Below, in pieces: positions 1 through 9,448 of a stretch of 64,000 bases of DNA. Position numbers and translations under genes: made by a program. The DNA comes from Candidatus Pelagibacter communis (GTDB lineage: Bacteria > Pseudomonadota > Alphaproteobacteria > Pelagibacterales > Pelagibacteraceae), in assembly GCF_001180025.1 (NCBI RefSeq), contig NZ_CVSK01000030.1, positions 1 to 64,000 on the forward strand. Direction: 5' to 3'. The stretch's first letter is position 1. The number at the start of each line of letters is the position of its first letter. The notes under the pieces are model-generated. The model searched no databases and was not told where the DNA came from. It saw only the letters and a list, made by a program, of their open reading frames with translations.

Positions 1-104
1 CTGGTAAATTCTACAAAGAAAAACAAGAAGAAAAAAAAGAGGATATTTATTCCAATATTGATGAGATGTTAAACAGCACTCTTGATACAGAAGAGAAAGA
101 TTAA
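1..104 (+). CDS. C-terminal tail of a protein, probably ScpB (partial)
   Basis: An open frame enters from the left edge (codons in phase from base 3) and ends at TAA 102-104. The visible 33 residues are Lys/Glu-rich and hydrophilic and end in an acidic tail. No domain can be identified from the fragment itself. In alphaproteobacteria the gene just before tatA is usually scpB, the segregation and condensation protein, so that is the inferred identity. It lies 47 bp upstream of tatA on the same strand and may share its transcript. Confidence 0.4.
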   Translation, partial: GKFYKEKQEEKKEDIYSNIDEMLNSTLDTEEKD

Positions 105-151
105 CAAAAAAGTAACTTTTAAATTAACCATAAAAAGGTTATAAGTTTTTC

Positions 152-352
152 ATGAGCATAGGAATTTGGCAAATAGCAATCGTAGTTATATTAGTAGTCT
201 TATTATTTGGACGAGGTAAAATCTCCAGTCTGATGGGTGATGTAGCTAAGGGAATTAAAAGTTTCAAAAAAGGAATGGCGTCAGATGTTACTGACGATAC
301 AGAGCCAAAAAATATATCCGACGAAAATAAAGACTCAGAAAACAAAGATTAA
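152..352 (+). CDS. tatA: Sec-independent protein translocase subunit TatA
   Basis: TatA oligomers form the membrane passage through which TatC-bound folded proteins with twin-arginine signals cross the inner membrane. The 66-residue protein has the family layout: a short N-terminal membrane helix (about residues 5-18), the hinge F19-G20-R21-G22-K23, a basic amphipathic helix to about residue 43, then an acidic, disordered tail rich in Asp/Glu/Lys. Its length is near the lower end for TatA. It is the first gene of a tatA-tatB-tatC-serS run, with only 5 bp to tatB. A possible client in this window is the RR-signal M48 lipoprotein at 14367-15194. Confidence 0.93.
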   Translation: MSIGIWQIAIVVILVVLLFGRGKISSLMGDVAKGIKSFKKGMASDVTDDTEPKNISDENKDSENKD

Positions 353-357
353 ATCAC

Positions 358-579
358 ATGCCTACTATTGGTTGGTTTGAGATATTAATTGTAGTTGGTA
401 TTGCAATTGTTGTTCTTGGTCCAAAAGACTTTCCAATCATGTTAAAGAAGGCAGGTTCTTGGATAGGGACTGCAAAAAGATATGTGAGCAACATTCAAAA
501 TGAGGTTTCTAATTTAGAAATTGATGAAGAAAAAATTGATAATGAAATAAAAAAAGAAACTAAAAAAGATGAGCAATGA
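358..579 (+). CDS. tatB: Sec-independent protein translocase subunit TatB
   Basis: TatB sits with TatC in the receptor complex that binds twin-arginine signal peptides before TatA is recruited. The 73-residue product has the TatB signature: conserved Glu8 in the membrane helix (residues 5-20), the L20-G21-P22 hinge, then an amphipathic helix and an acidic tail. It is very short for TatB, which usually has a longer cytoplasmic tail, and so approaches TatA size. Gene order and the E8/LGP motif separate it from a second TatA. Its last 11 bp overlap tatC, which suggests coupled translation. Confidence 0.9.
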   Translation: MPTIGWFEILIVVGIAIVVLGPKDFPIMLKKAGSWIGTAKRYVSNIQNEVSNLEIDEEKIDNEIKKETKKDEQ

Positions 580-1339
580 AGAAAATGAAGGTGGATTTGT
601 TAGCCATCTAACAGAACTAAGAAAAAGATTAATACATAGTTTTATATTTCTAATAATCTTTTTTGTTATTTGTTATATTTTTGCAGAACATATCTACGGT
701 TTTTTAGTTGATCCTTTTGCTCAAGCGGTAAAAGATGATGGATCTGATAGAAGGCTTATTTTTACCGCCTTACAGGAAACTTTTTTAACGTATATCAAGG
801 TATCTTTTTTCACAGCTTTTTTCGTGACCTGTCCTTTTATTCTAATGCAAATATGGAAATTTATTGCACCTGGATTATATAAACATGAAAAAGTTGCCAT
901 ACTCCCATATCTTGTATTAACACCCATCCTTTTCTTTTTGGGAGGTATGCTTGTTTACTATTTGATAATGCCTTTAGCTATTAAATTCTTTTTATCATTT
1001 GAAAGTACAGGGATGTCAACAAGTTTACCAATTCAATTAGAAGCCAAAGTAAATGAATACTTGTCACTTGTTATGAAGTTAATTTTCGCATTTGGAATAA
1101 GTTTCCAACTACCTATAGTCTTAAGTTTGTTAGCAAGAATAGGTGTTGTTGACAGTCAATTTCTAAAAGAAAGAAGAAAGTATGTTGTAGTAATTATATT
1201 TGCTGCTGCTGCATTGCTTACACCACCAGATCCAATTACTCAAATAGGTTTAGCTATTCCTTTATTAATTTTATATGAATTATCAATATTTTCAGTAAAA
1301 TTTATAGAAAACAAAAATTTAGAAAAGACTGATGCATAA
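569..1339 (+). CDS. tatC: Sec-independent protein translocase subunit TatC
   Basis: TatC is the polytopic core of the Tat receptor and recognises the twin-arginine motif. The 256-residue protein begins with the cytoplasmic HL-x-ELR motif (residues 13-18), followed by about six hydrophobic segments spread to about residue 240, as expected for the family. The conserved stretch FILMQIWKFIAPGLYKHE falls in the second loop region. The start overlaps tatB by 11 bp and the end overlaps serS by 8 bp, so all four genes are probably one transcript. Nothing appears truncated. Confidence 0.95.
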   Translation: MSNEENEGGFVSHLTELRKRLIHSFIFLIIFFVICYIFAEHIYGFLVDPFAQAVKDDGSDRRLIFTALQETFLTYIKVSFFTAFFVTCPFILMQIWKFIAPGLYKHEKVAILPYLVLTPILFFLGGMLVYYLIMPLAIKFFLSFESTGMSTSLPIQLEAKVNEYLSLVMKLIFAFGISFQLPIVLSLLARIGVVDSQFLKERRKYVVVIIFAAAALLTPPDPITQIGLAIPLLILYELSIFSVKFIENKNLEKTDA

Positions 1340-2591
1340 TTTAAAAGAAATTAGAAAAGACTATTCAAAATTTGAAAAAGATCTTGAAAAACGTTCAGTT
1401 AAAATTGATTTTAATAATTTAAAAAAGCTTGATGAATTAAATAGAGATTTAATTCAGAAGAAAGAAAATTTAGAAAAAGAAAAAAAAGATATTTCAAAAT
1501 CTAAAGATGAAAGTTTATTCAAAAAATCTAAAGAAATCTCTACTGAATTAGAAAAGATCGCTGAGCAACAAAAAAATACTAAAACTGAATTAGATAACAT
1601 TTTATCAAGTATACCAAACATACCTCATCAGGATGTTCCAAATGGAAAAGATGAAAATGACAATGTGGAAGTCTTAAAAGCAGGCAAAGTTCCTGAATTT
1701 GATTTTAAACCCAAATCTCACTACGAACTTGGAGAAAATTTAGGTATGCTTGATTTTGATCTTGCAACTAAAACAACTGGATCAAGATTTGTATTTGTTA
1801 AAAAAGAGTTAGCATTACTAGAACGAGCTTTATCTAACTTTATGCTAGATACTCATGTTGTTCAAAATGGTTACCAAGAGATTTCACCTCCATTGATTGC
1901 CTCTGATAATACAATGTATGGAACAGGTCAATTACCTAAATTTGAAAACGATCAATTTGAAATAAAATTTGATGAAGGATCTGATAGAAAATTTTTAATT
2001 CCAACTGCTGAAGTAATTTTAACAAACATAGTTAAAGATAAAATTGTAGACCAAAAAGATTTACCAATGAGATTTGTTGCCTCAACCCCTTGTTTTAGAA
2101 AAGAAGCCGGCAGTTATGGAAAAGACACCAAGGGAATGATTAGACAACATCAATTTTATAAGGTTGAGATGGTTAGTATTGTAGAAAAAGAAAATTGCCT
2201 AGAAGAATTAGAGCGAATGACAAACTGCGCAACAGATATTCTTGATAAGCTAGAGTTACCTTATAGAAAAGTAATTTTATGTTCAGGTGATATGGGTTTT
2301 AGTGCAGAAAAAACTTATGATATTGAAGTGTGGTTACCATCAGAAAACAAATATCGTGAAATATCATCATGCTCTTCTTGTTCGACATTTCAGGCACAAA
2401 GAATGAAATCAAGATATAAAAATAAAAATAAGGAAACTGTTTTTGTTGGAACATTAAATGGAAGTGGTTTAGCTGTGGGTAGAACTTTAATTGCTTTATT
2501 AGAAAACTATCAACAAAAAGATGGTTCGATTATTGTTCCTAAGGTACTGCGACCGTATATGAATAATTTGGAATTGATTTCAGCTAAATAA
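1332..2591 (+). CDS. serS: Seryl-tRNA synthetase
   Basis: Class II aminoacyl-tRNA synthetase that charges tRNA-Ser, including the tRNA-Ser(TGA) encoded at 18268-18357. The 419-residue chain has the Lys/Glu-rich antiparallel coiled-coil arm at about residues 10-100, which reads the long variable arm of tRNA-Ser. Class II motif 2 (FRKEAGSYGKDTKGM) lies near residue 255, the EISSCSSCSTFQAQR region near 340, and motif 3 (GLAVGRTLIALLENYQ) near 377. Length is normal. It overlaps tatC by 8 bp, the tatABC-serS order common in alphaproteobacteria. Confidence 0.96.
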   Translation: MHNLKEIRKDYSKFEKDLEKRSVKIDFNNLKKLDELNRDLIQKKENLEKEKKDISKSKDESLFKKSKEISTELEKIAEQQKNTKTELDNILSSIPNIPHQDVPNGKDENDNVEVLKAGKVPEFDFKPKSHYELGENLGMLDFDLATKTTGSRFVFVKKELALLERALSNFMLDTHVVQNGYQEISPPLIASDNTMYGTGQLPKFENDQFEIKFDEGSDRKFLIPTAEVILTNIVKDKIVDQKDLPMRFVASTPCFRKEAGSYGKDTKGMIRQHQFYKVEMVSIVEKENCLEELERMTNCATDILDKLELPYRKVILCSGDMGFSAEKTYDIEVWLPSENKYREISSCSSCSTFQAQRMKSRYKNKNKETVFVGTLNGSGLAVGRTLIALLENYQQKDGSIIVPKVLRPYMNNLELISAK

Positions 2592-2646
2592 AGTTGTTTT
2601 AATTACACAGATAGTATAAGTATTCACATAATTTATAAGGAGATTT

Positions 2647-2940
2647 ATGGAAGGATCAGGAATAGGACAATTTATACCGTTAATTTTAATTTTTGTTATT
2701 TTTTATTTTTTCTTAATCAGACCACAGCAAAAAAAAGTTAAAGAGCACAAAGCAATGGTTGAAAGTCTTAAGAGAGGTGACAAGGTTGTTACTTCTGGTG
2801 GAATTACAGGTACTGTAGAGAGACTGATAGACAATGATAAAGTTGAAGTAGAAATTGCTGAAAACGTAAAAGTTGAGATAGTTAAATCTACTGGTATTCA
2901 AAGTCTTGTTAATACAAATACTCAAGAAGTTAAAAAATAA
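2647..2940 (+). CDS. yajC: Preprotein translocase subunit YajC
   Basis: YajC is a small inner-membrane partner of SecDF in the Sec holotranslocon. The 97-residue protein has one membrane helix at about residues 8-25 followed by the family motif IRPQQKK and a soluble domain with the conserved GDKVVTSGGI loop. It stands directly before secD and secF. A strong Shine-Dalgarno (AAGGAG, 2637-2642) lies 4 bp before the ATG, one of the better ribosome sites in a window where most genes have weak or no such sequence. Confidence 0.95.
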   Translation: MEGSGIGQFIPLILIFVIFYFFLIRPQQKKVKEHKAMVESLKRGDKVVTSGGITGTVERLIDNDKVEVEIAENVKVEIVKSTGIQSLVNTNTQEVKK

Positions 2941-2954
2941 TTATTTTTAGTTAA

Positions 2955-4508
2955 GTGCTTTATTTCTCTAAGTTTAGAATTTTATTTATAACTCTTTTTT
3001 CAGTTTTATTTATTTTAATTGCTTCATCAAATCTTTTTAAATTTGATGATAATTTCTTTGATAAAAAAATTAATCTAGGATTAGACCTTCAGGGTGGATC
3101 ATATCTATTACTTGAAATTGATAATGAACCTGTAATTGAACAAAAATTACAAAATCTAACAACAACAATTAGAAATTACTTCAAAGAAAAAAATATTAAA
3201 ATCAACAATATAAAAATAGATAATCAGAATATTTTTTTTAATGTAATTGATAATGATAAGCAATCTGTCTTAGATGTTTTTCAGGACGAAAATAGTGACC
3301 TTAACCCTTATTACCCAAGATTTAAATCACATCAGTTAGAAATTGAAGATACAGGGTTAAATTTAAAAGTTAATTTTTCAAGACAAGGTTTAATTAAACT
3401 TAAAACTTCTTCTCAAGATCAAGCTATAGAAATAGTTAGAAGGAGAGTAGATGAGGTTGGAACCAACGAGCCAAACATACTTAAAAGAGGAAACAACCGA
3501 ATTTTAGTAGAGCTTCCTGGATTGGATGACCCGATGAGAGTAAAATCATTACTTGGTAAAACTGCTAATCTTACTTTTAGATTTGTAACAAATGATCAAG
3601 GTGATCGTTTTGGAGTAGAAAAACTAAAATTTGAAAATGATCTAGAAGAAGCTATGGTTAGTAAAAGAATTATAATAAGTGGTGAAAATTTACTTGATGC
3701 TCAACCAAAAATGGATACTCAAACAAACCAAACAATTGTCTCATTTACACTAGATAGAGTAGGTGCAAAAAGGTTTGGTAAGGCGACATCAACTGGTATT
3801 GGAAAGCAATTGGCGATTGTTTTGGACGGTAAAATTATTAGTGCACCTGTGGTTAGAGATACGATTGCCAGTGGTTCAGGCCAGATTAGTGGCGGCTTCA
3901 CTTTTCAAACAGCAACTGATCTAGCTTTATTATTAAGATCAGGAGCATTACCAGCACCATTAGAAATAATTGAAGAAAGAACAGTTGGACCAGATCTTGG
4001 ACAAGACTCAATTAATGCTGGAATGATTGCTTTAGCAATAGGTTTTATGTTGGTAATAATTTTTATGTTTGTAAAATATAAAATTTTTGGATTAATTACT
4101 AATGTAACACTAATTGTTAATTTGTTTATTCTTTTGGGTGTTTTAACTTTATTTGAAGCTACTTTAACATTGCCTGGCATTGCAGGTATTATTCTTACAG
4201 TAGGTATGGCTGTTGATGCGAATGTTCTAATTTTTGAGAGAATAAAAGAAGAATTAAAAGACGAGACTAATAATATTTTGGCTTTTGATGGTGGTTATAC
4301 TAAATCAAGAACAGCAATTTTAGATGCCAATATTACTACATTATTAGCTGCAATTATTTTATTTTTCATGGGTTCAGGTCCAGTGAAAGGTTTTGCTGTA
4401 ACTTTAGGAGTTGGAATATTTACAACACTATTTTCAGTCTATTTCATAGCAAGATTGTTCACTAGTATTTATGTGTCAAGAAATAAAGATAAGGAAAAAT
4501 TAATTTAA
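2955..4508 (+). CDS. secD: Protein translocase subunit SecD
   Basis: SecD uses the proton-motive force to help pull preproteins across the membrane at the periplasmic side of SecYEG. The 517-residue protein has a first membrane helix at about residues 7-26, the LGLDLQGGSYLLLEID motif at about 42-57, a large periplasmic domain, and an RND-type membrane bundle in the C-terminal third containing GMAVDANVLIFERIKEEL near residue 417. The start is GTG at 2955, 14 bp after yajC; this gives the N-terminal hydrophobic helix the right position. It overlaps secF by 1 bp (TAATG). Confidence 0.96.
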   Translation: MLYFSKFRILFITLFSVLFILIASSNLFKFDDNFFDKKINLGLDLQGGSYLLLEIDNEPVIEQKLQNLTTTIRNYFKEKNIKINNIKIDNQNIFFNVIDNDKQSVLDVFQDENSDLNPYYPRFKSHQLEIEDTGLNLKVNFSRQGLIKLKTSSQDQAIEIVRRRVDEVGTNEPNILKRGNNRILVELPGLDDPMRVKSLLGKTANLTFRFVTNDQGDRFGVEKLKFENDLEEAMVSKRIIISGENLLDAQPKMDTQTNQTIVSFTLDRVGAKRFGKATSTGIGKQLAIVLDGKIISAPVVRDTIASGSGQISGGFTFQTATDLALLLRSGALPAPLEIIEERTVGPDLGQDSINAGMIALAIGFMLVIIFMFVKYKIFGLITNVTLIVNLFILLGVLTLFEATLTLPGIAGIILTVGMAVDANVLIFERIKEELKDETNNILAFDGGYTKSRTAILDANITTLLAAIILFFMGSGPVKGFAVTLGVGIFTTLFSVYFIARLFTSIYVSRNKDKEKLI

Positions 4509-5398
4509 TGATTGCTTTTAACAAATATTATAATCACTTTAATTTACTCTCATCAATTTTAATTGTTGTTTCTTTATTATTGTTAATATTTAAAGGGCTT
4601 AATTTTGGTATAGATTTTAAAGGTGGTACTTTAATCGAATTAAGAGCTTCAGATTCTAAAATAAATGTAAGTTCATTAAGAGATAGATTTAATCAAATGG
4701 ATTTAGGAGATGTCTCAGTGAAGAAATTTGGTAATGATACAGATTTTTTAGTAAAATTTGAAAATAAAGATAATAAAAATAATATTATTGAAGAAATTAA
4801 GACTAATTTAGATAAATCTTTTGGAAATAACTATGATTTTAGAAGGGTAGAGAATGTTGGGCCAAAGGTAAGTGCTGAATTACTAAAATCAGGAGTTATA
4901 GCAATATCTTTGTCTTTAGCATTAATGTTAATTTATATTTGGATAAGATTTGAATGGCAATTCAGTTTGGGTGCAATTTTAGCTTTGTTTCATGATGTTA
5001 TTGTAACTTTAGGAGTTTTTTCACTATTTAGTTTAGAAATAAACTTATCAATAATTGCAGCTGTGTTAACAATAGTTGGATATTCAATGAATGACACTGT
5101 GGTTATTTTTGACCGTGTGCGTGAAAATTTAAGAAAATATTCAGATATAAAAATTTTTGAATTAACAAATATTTCAATTAATGAAACGTTATCAAGAACT
5201 ATAATAACTTCTGCAACTACTTTACTAGCTTTATTAGCAATTTATTTTTTTGGTGGAGAAATATTAAAAGGATTTTCATTAGCAATGATACTTGGTGTTG
5301 TTTTTGGAACTTATTCTTCTATTTATATTGCTAACACTGTTTTAGTTAGACTAAGAGTTTCTCAAAAAACTGTTCTTAGAGAAGACGATCAAAAATAA
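4508..5398 (+). CDS. secF: Protein translocase subunit SecF
   Basis: SecF pairs with SecD to form the proton-driven accessory complex of the Sec translocon. The 296-residue protein has the family layout: one N-terminal helix, GIDFKGGT near residue 34, a short periplasmic domain, then five membrane helices including GYSMNDTVVIFDRVRENL near residue 190. Its ATG shares one base with the secD stop, so translation is probably coupled. The gene ends 1 bp from the stop of the convergent PuuD-like gene, with no room for a terminator between them. Confidence 0.96.
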   Translation: MIAFNKYYNHFNLLSSILIVVSLLLLIFKGLNFGIDFKGGTLIELRASDSKINVSSLRDRFNQMDLGDVSVKKFGNDTDFLVKFENKDNKNNIIEEIKTNLDKSFGNNYDFRRVENVGPKVSAELLKSGVIAISLSLALMLIYIWIRFEWQFSLGAILALFHDVIVTLGVFSLFSLEINLSIIAAVLTIVGYSMNDTVVIFDRVRENLRKYSDIKIFELTNISINETLSRTIITSATTLLALLAIYFFGGEILKGFSLAMILGVVFGTYSSIYIANTVLVRLRVSQKTVLREDDQK

Positions 5399-5399
5399 A

Positions 5400-6002
5400 T
5401 TAAAATATATTTTGTGCAGCTACCATTGAAAGCAGCATAGGTAAAGATAACAAAGTATTTGTTCTTGAGAATAACATTGCAGTTTTAGCTGATTTAGCTT
5501 TTGTATCTGGATCACTCTCAACTATTCCTAAAGCCCTTTTTTGATTTGGCCAAATTACAAACCACACATTAAATGCCATTATAATTCCTAACCACATTCC
5601 AATTCCAATTGCAGTATGTTTTGGAACACCTGAACCAATACTTAAAGTCATTGCATCATGAAGATATCCATTAAGAAGAGCGAGAATTAAACCCGAAAGA
5701 ACAGTTAATGCAGCAGCCCATCTAAAGTAAAATAATGCAGCTGGTGCTATTACTTTACCAATAGCTGGTTTTTGTTCATCTGGAATTTTTCCCATATTTG
5801 GAATTTGAACAAAATTGAAATACCAAAGTAATCCAATCCACATAATTGCAACAATTACATGAATGTATCTAAACAACCAGCTCCAGAATAGCGTATCAAA
5901 AGCAATTCCATCGTTTAAATAAAATAATCCTAAAAACAAAATAATTGCTAACGCAAGTGATGCGTGGACTGTTTTTGATAATGATGACAATAAACTGCTC
6001 AT
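5400..6002 (-). CDS. Membrane protein of the PuuD N-terminal family (Urate_ox_N, formerly DUF989)
   Basis: A 200-residue protein with about five hydrophobic segments, including HVIVAIMWIGLLWYFNFVQIP near residue 48 and a WAAALTVLSGLILAL helix near 95. This resembles the membrane half of PuuD-type urate hydroxylases and relatives of CopD/HemJ. The usual C-terminal cytochrome c domain of full PuuD is absent: no CxxCH is present. Urate oxidation is therefore not supported by what is visible; conserved His residues in helices could hold haem, which is inference. No operon partner is evident: it converges on secF and lies 50 bp downstream of uvrA on the same strand. Confidence 0.6.
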   Translation of the reverse strand: MSSLLSSLSKTVHASLALAIILFLGLFYLNDGIAFDTLFWSWLFRYIHVIVAIMWIGLLWYFNFVQIPNMGKIPDEQKPAIGKVIAPAALFYFRWAAALTVLSGLILALLNGYLHDAMTLSIGSGVPKHTAIGIGMWLGIIMAFNVWFVIWPNQKRALGIVESDPDTKAKSAKTAMLFSRTNTLLSLPMLLSMVAAQNIF

Positions 6003-6052
6003 GATTCTTAATAACTATACACTAATTTTTGAATATTTTTAAGTTGTTAAAT

Positions 6053-8905
6053 TTAAGCTAAAAGAGGTTTTAAAAATTGACCAGTATAACTCCCTTTCAC
6101 TTTGCATACTTCTTCCGGTTTTCCTTCGGCGACAATATTACCACCCTTTACACCACCTTCAGGACCCATATCCACAATGTAGTCAGCTGTTTTAATAACA
6201 TCAAGATTATGTTCAATGACAACTACTGTATTCCCAAGTTTTACAAATGTATGAAGTATCTCTAAAAGTTTTTTAATATCATGTTGATGTAAACCTGTGG
6301 TTGGTTCATCTAAGATATACATCGTTCTTCCCGTTGATCTTTTTGAAAGTTCTTTTGCAAGCTTAATTCGTTGTGCTTCACCTCCTGATAATGTAGTTGC
6401 TTGCTGACCAATTTTTATATAGCCCAATCCAACTTTTTTTAGAGTTAATAATTTTGTTTTTATATTAGATATATTTTCAAAATATTCACATCCTTCATCA
6501 ACTGACATATCCAAAACATCAGCAATACTTTTACCTTTAAATTTAATTTCTAATGTTTCTCTATTGTACCTGGTACCCTTACATTCATCACACTGAATAT
6601 AAACATCAGGTAAAAAATGCATTTCATATGTGATTACACCATCACCCTCACAAGCTTCACATCTACCTCCTTTAACATTAAAAGAAAATCTTCCTGGTTT
6701 ATATCCTCTTGTTTTGGACTCTGGTAGGCTTGTAAACCAATCTCTAATAGGACCAAATGCTCCTGTATATGTTGCTGGATTTGATCTTGGTGTTCTACCA
6801 ATAGGAGACTGGTCAATATCAATTATTTTATCTATCAATTCTACACCCTTATAACCTTTAAATGATTTGGGTGCTTTTCTTGCTTTATTATTTAAAGTTA
6901 AATTTAATGCATGAAATAGAGTTTGTAATATTAGAGTAGATTTACCACTACCCGAGACACCAGTAACACAAGTAAATGTTCCAGTTGGAATTTTAAGATT
7001 AACATTATTTAAATTATTTCCACTTGCACCATTGATTTCTACAAACCTTCCATTTTTAGCTAAACGTCGTGATTTTGGAATTTCAATTGTCTTTTTATTA
7101 GCAAGATACTGTCCAGTAATACTATTTTTATCTTTTTTAATTTCTTCATATGATCCTTGAGCTGTTATCTCACCACCATTACTTCCGGCTTCAGGACCAA
7201 GATCAATAATATAATCTGCATTTTCCATTGTCTCGGTGTCATGCTCAACAACAATGACTGTATTGCCAAGATCTCGTAATCTTTTTAATGCATTAATAAG
7301 CTTCACATTATCTTTTTGGTGTAATCCAATTGATGGTTCATCCAAAACATACAACACACCTGTTAAACCAGATCCAATTTGTGAAGCTAATCTTATTCTT
7401 TGAGCTTCTCCACCTGATAAAGTTCCAGATTCTCTAGATAGTGTTAAATAGTCTAAACCAACATTAAGTAAGAAATTTAATCTTTCATTTATTTCTTTTA
7501 AAACATGTTCAGCAATTTTAAATTGTCGTTTATCAAGATTATTTTCTAAACTTTTAAACCATTCTGCTGCATCTAAAATAGATTTTTTTGTTACTTCACT
7601 AATATTAAGATCATCGATTTTAACACATAAAGCCTCTTCTTTTAATCTATCACCATTACATGCTTCACATGCCGTATCTGATTGATATTCAGCTATTGCT
7701 TCTCTTTTCCATTCGCTATCAGACTCTAAAAATCTTCGTTCAAGATTATTAATTACACCTTCAAAGGGTTTTTTATAAGAATATTTTTCATAACCATCAT
7801 CATAATTAAATTTAATCTCATCTTCATCTGAACCATAAAGAATAATATCTTTAATTTTTTTGGGTAATTTTTTCCATTTTTCATCTAAAGAAAAACTATA
7901 ATGTTTTGCTAAAGATGCTAAAGTCTGAGCATAGTATAAGGTGGTTGATTTTGACCATGGTTCAATTGCTCCGTCAGCTAAACTTTTTCTTTCATCAGGA
8001 ACAACTAAATTTGGATCAACATTTAATTTCATTCCAATTCCATCACACTCTTCGCAAGCTCCATAAGGGCTGTTAAATGAAAAAAGTCTTGGTTCAATTT
8101 CTTCAATAGTAAAACCACTTTCAGGACAAGCAAACTTTGTAGAGTAAATTAATTTTTCAATTTTTCTAAATTTTTGAGGAAGTGTTTCATCTTCATATTC
8201 TACAAAAACTAGACCGTTTGCCAAATTTACAGCTGTTTCAATACTTTCGGCTAATCTGTTTCCAAGTTTAGAATTTAAAACTATTCTATCGACTAAGATT
8301 GATATATCATGTTTAAGTTTTTTATCTAGATTAGGTGATTTTTCTATATCATATAAAACATTATCAATTTTAATTTTTCTAAATCCTCTTCTCTTGTAGC
8401 TTAAAATATCTTTTTTATATTCACCTTTACGACCTCTTACTACTGGAGCATAAATATATATTGTTGATTTTTTAGGTAATTTTTTAACCAAATCTACTAT
8501 TTGTGTAATTGTTTGAGAGGTTATTGGTTTACCTGTGAATGGCGAGTAGGGGACTCCTGCTCTAGCGTATAATACCCTCATGTAATCATAAATTTCTGTT
8601 ACAGTTGCAACAGTAGACCTTGGATTTTTTGAAGTATTTTTTTGTTCTATTGCAATAGCTGGACTTAATCCCTCAATTAAATCAACGTTTGGTTTTTTCA
8701 TTTTATCTAAAAATTGACGTGCATAAGCAGATAAACTTTCCACATACCTTCTCTGACCTTCTGCGTATATAGTATCAAAAGCTAGAGATGATTTTCCTGA
8801 CCCTGATAGACCCGTTATGACCACAAATTTGTCTTTTGGAATCTCTACAGTAACATTCTTCAAATTATGTTCTTTAGCACCCTTAATAACTATCTTTTTC
8901 ATCAT
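6053..8905 (-). CDS. uvrA: Excinuclease ABC subunit A
   Basis: UvrA dimers find bulky DNA lesions and load UvrB in nucleotide excision repair. The 950-residue chain has two ABC ATPase modules: Walker A GLSGSGKS at residues 32-39 and GVSGSGKST near 645, with LSGGEAQRI signatures in both halves. The C-terminal zinc module has two CxxC pairs ([10 protein letters not shown] and CDECKGTR). In the first zinc module the first knuckle reads CPES instead of CxxC. Length is normal. The gene is divergent from ssb across 88 bp, a common arrangement in proteobacteria. No alphaproteobacterial GTTC-N7-GTTC LexA box was seen in that gap. Confidence 0.97.
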   Translation of the reverse strand: MMKKIVIKGAKEHNLKNVTVEIPKDKFVVITGLSGSGKSSLAFDTIYAEGQRRYVESLSAYARQFLDKMKKPNVDLIEGLSPAIAIEQKNTSKNPRSTVATVTEIYDYMRVLYARAGVPYSPFTGKPITSQTITQIVDLVKKLPKKSTIYIYAPVVRGRKGEYKKDILSYKRRGFRKIKIDNVLYDIEKSPNLDKKLKHDISILVDRIVLNSKLGNRLAESIETAVNLANGLVFVEYEDETLPQKFRKIEKLIYSTKFACPESGFTIEEIEPRLFSFNSPYGACEECDGIGMKLNVDPNLVVPDERKSLADGAIEPWSKSTTLYYAQTLASLAKHYSFSLDEKWKKLPKKIKDIILYGSDEDEIKFNYDDGYEKYSYKKPFEGVINNLERRFLESDSEWKREAIAEYQSDTACEACNGDRLKEEALCVKIDDLNISEVTKKSILDAAEWFKSLENNLDKRQFKIAEHVLKEINERLNFLLNVGLDYLTLSRESGTLSGGEAQRIRLASQIGSGLTGVLYVLDEPSIGLHQKDNVKLINALKRLRDLGNTVIVVEHDTETMENADYIIDLGPEAGSNGGEITAQGSYEEIKKDKNSITGQYLANKKTIEIPKSRRLAKNGRFVEINGASGNNLNNVNLKIPTGTFTCVTGVSGSGKSTLILQTLFHALNLTLNNKARKAPKSFKGYKGVELIDKIIDIDQSPIGRTPRSNPATYTGAFGPIRDWFTSLPESKTRGYKPGRFSFNVKGGRCEACEGDGVITYEMHFLPDVYIQCDECKGTRYNRETLEIKFKGKSIADVLDMSVDEGCEYFENISNIKTKLLTLKKVGLGYIKIGQQATTLSGGEAQRIKLAKELSKRSTGRTMYILDEPTTGLHQHDIKKLLEILHTFVKLGNTVVVIEHNLDVIKTADYIVDMGPEGGVKGGNIVAEGKPEEVCKVKGSYTGQFLKPLLA

Positions 8906-8951
8906 AATTTTAGTTGCTTTGAGTTAATAAAATTAATATTCAGAAGAATTG

Positions 8952-8960
8952 TGATATAAT
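8952..8960 (+). promoter_or_regulatory. Possible extended -10 promoter element upstream of ssb
   Basis: The sequence TGATATAAT matches the extended -10 consensus TGnTATAAT exactly and lies 34 bp before the ssb ATG, inside the 88-bp gap shared with uvrA. A TTAATA at 8933-8938 could act as a weak -35 with a 16-bp spacer. The exact -10 match is seen in the sequence; promoter activity is inferred, and chance matches are frequent in DNA this AT-rich. Confidence 0.4.
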
Positions 8961-8993
8961 TCTAATTAACAAATTTAACAAATATTAAATATT

Positions 8994-9443
8994 ATGGCTG
9001 GAAGTTTAAATAAAGTATTATTAATTGGTCGTTTGGGCGCAGATCCTGAAATTAAACAAATGGTAAATGGCAAAAATGTAGCAAGATTAAGCCTTGCAAC
9101 AAGTCAATCCTGGAAAGATAAAAACACAGGTGAAAGAAAAGAAAAAACAGAGTGGCACCGTGTGGTTGTATTTAACGAAGGCTTAGTAAATGTGGTTCAA
9201 CAATATTTAAAAAAAGGTGCACAAGTTTATGTAGAGGGACAACTTACCACAAGAAAATGGAAAGACGAACAATCGGGACAGGATAAATATTCAACTGAAA
9301 TAGTTATACAAGGATATAATTCTTCACTGACAATGTTGGGTGGAAGTAATTCAGGCGGTGGAATTCAAAACGACACAACTCAACAAAATAACATTGAGGA
9401 TTCCTCACAAGTGTCAGATATGGATGATGAAATTCCATTTTAA
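8994..9443 (+). CDS. ssb: Single-stranded DNA-binding protein
   Basis: SSB coats single-stranded DNA and recruits replication and repair proteins through its C-terminal tip. The 149-residue protein has the OB-fold start ([15 protein letters not shown]), the conserved TEWHRVVVF strand near residue 50, a [11 protein letters not shown] strand near 76, a Gln/Asn/Gly-rich linker and the acidic tip DMDDEIPF. Length is slightly short, mainly in the linker. It is divergent from uvrA and 5 bp upstream of gyrA, an order seen in many alphaproteobacteria. Confidence 0.97.
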   Translation: MAGSLNKVLLIGRLGADPEIKQMVNGKNVARLSLATSQSWKDKNTGERKEKTEWHRVVVFNEGLVNVVQQYLKKGAQVYVEGQLTTRKWKDEQSGQDKYSTEIVIQGYNSSLTMLGGSNSGGGIQNDTTQQNNIEDSSQVSDMDDEIPF

Positions 9444-9448
9444 TTTCT

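Noticed and set aside
8906-8993. LexA operator between uvrA and ssb
   Set aside because: No GTTC-N7-GTTC or E. coli-type CTGT-N8-ACAG was found; SOS control is not supported from the sequence.
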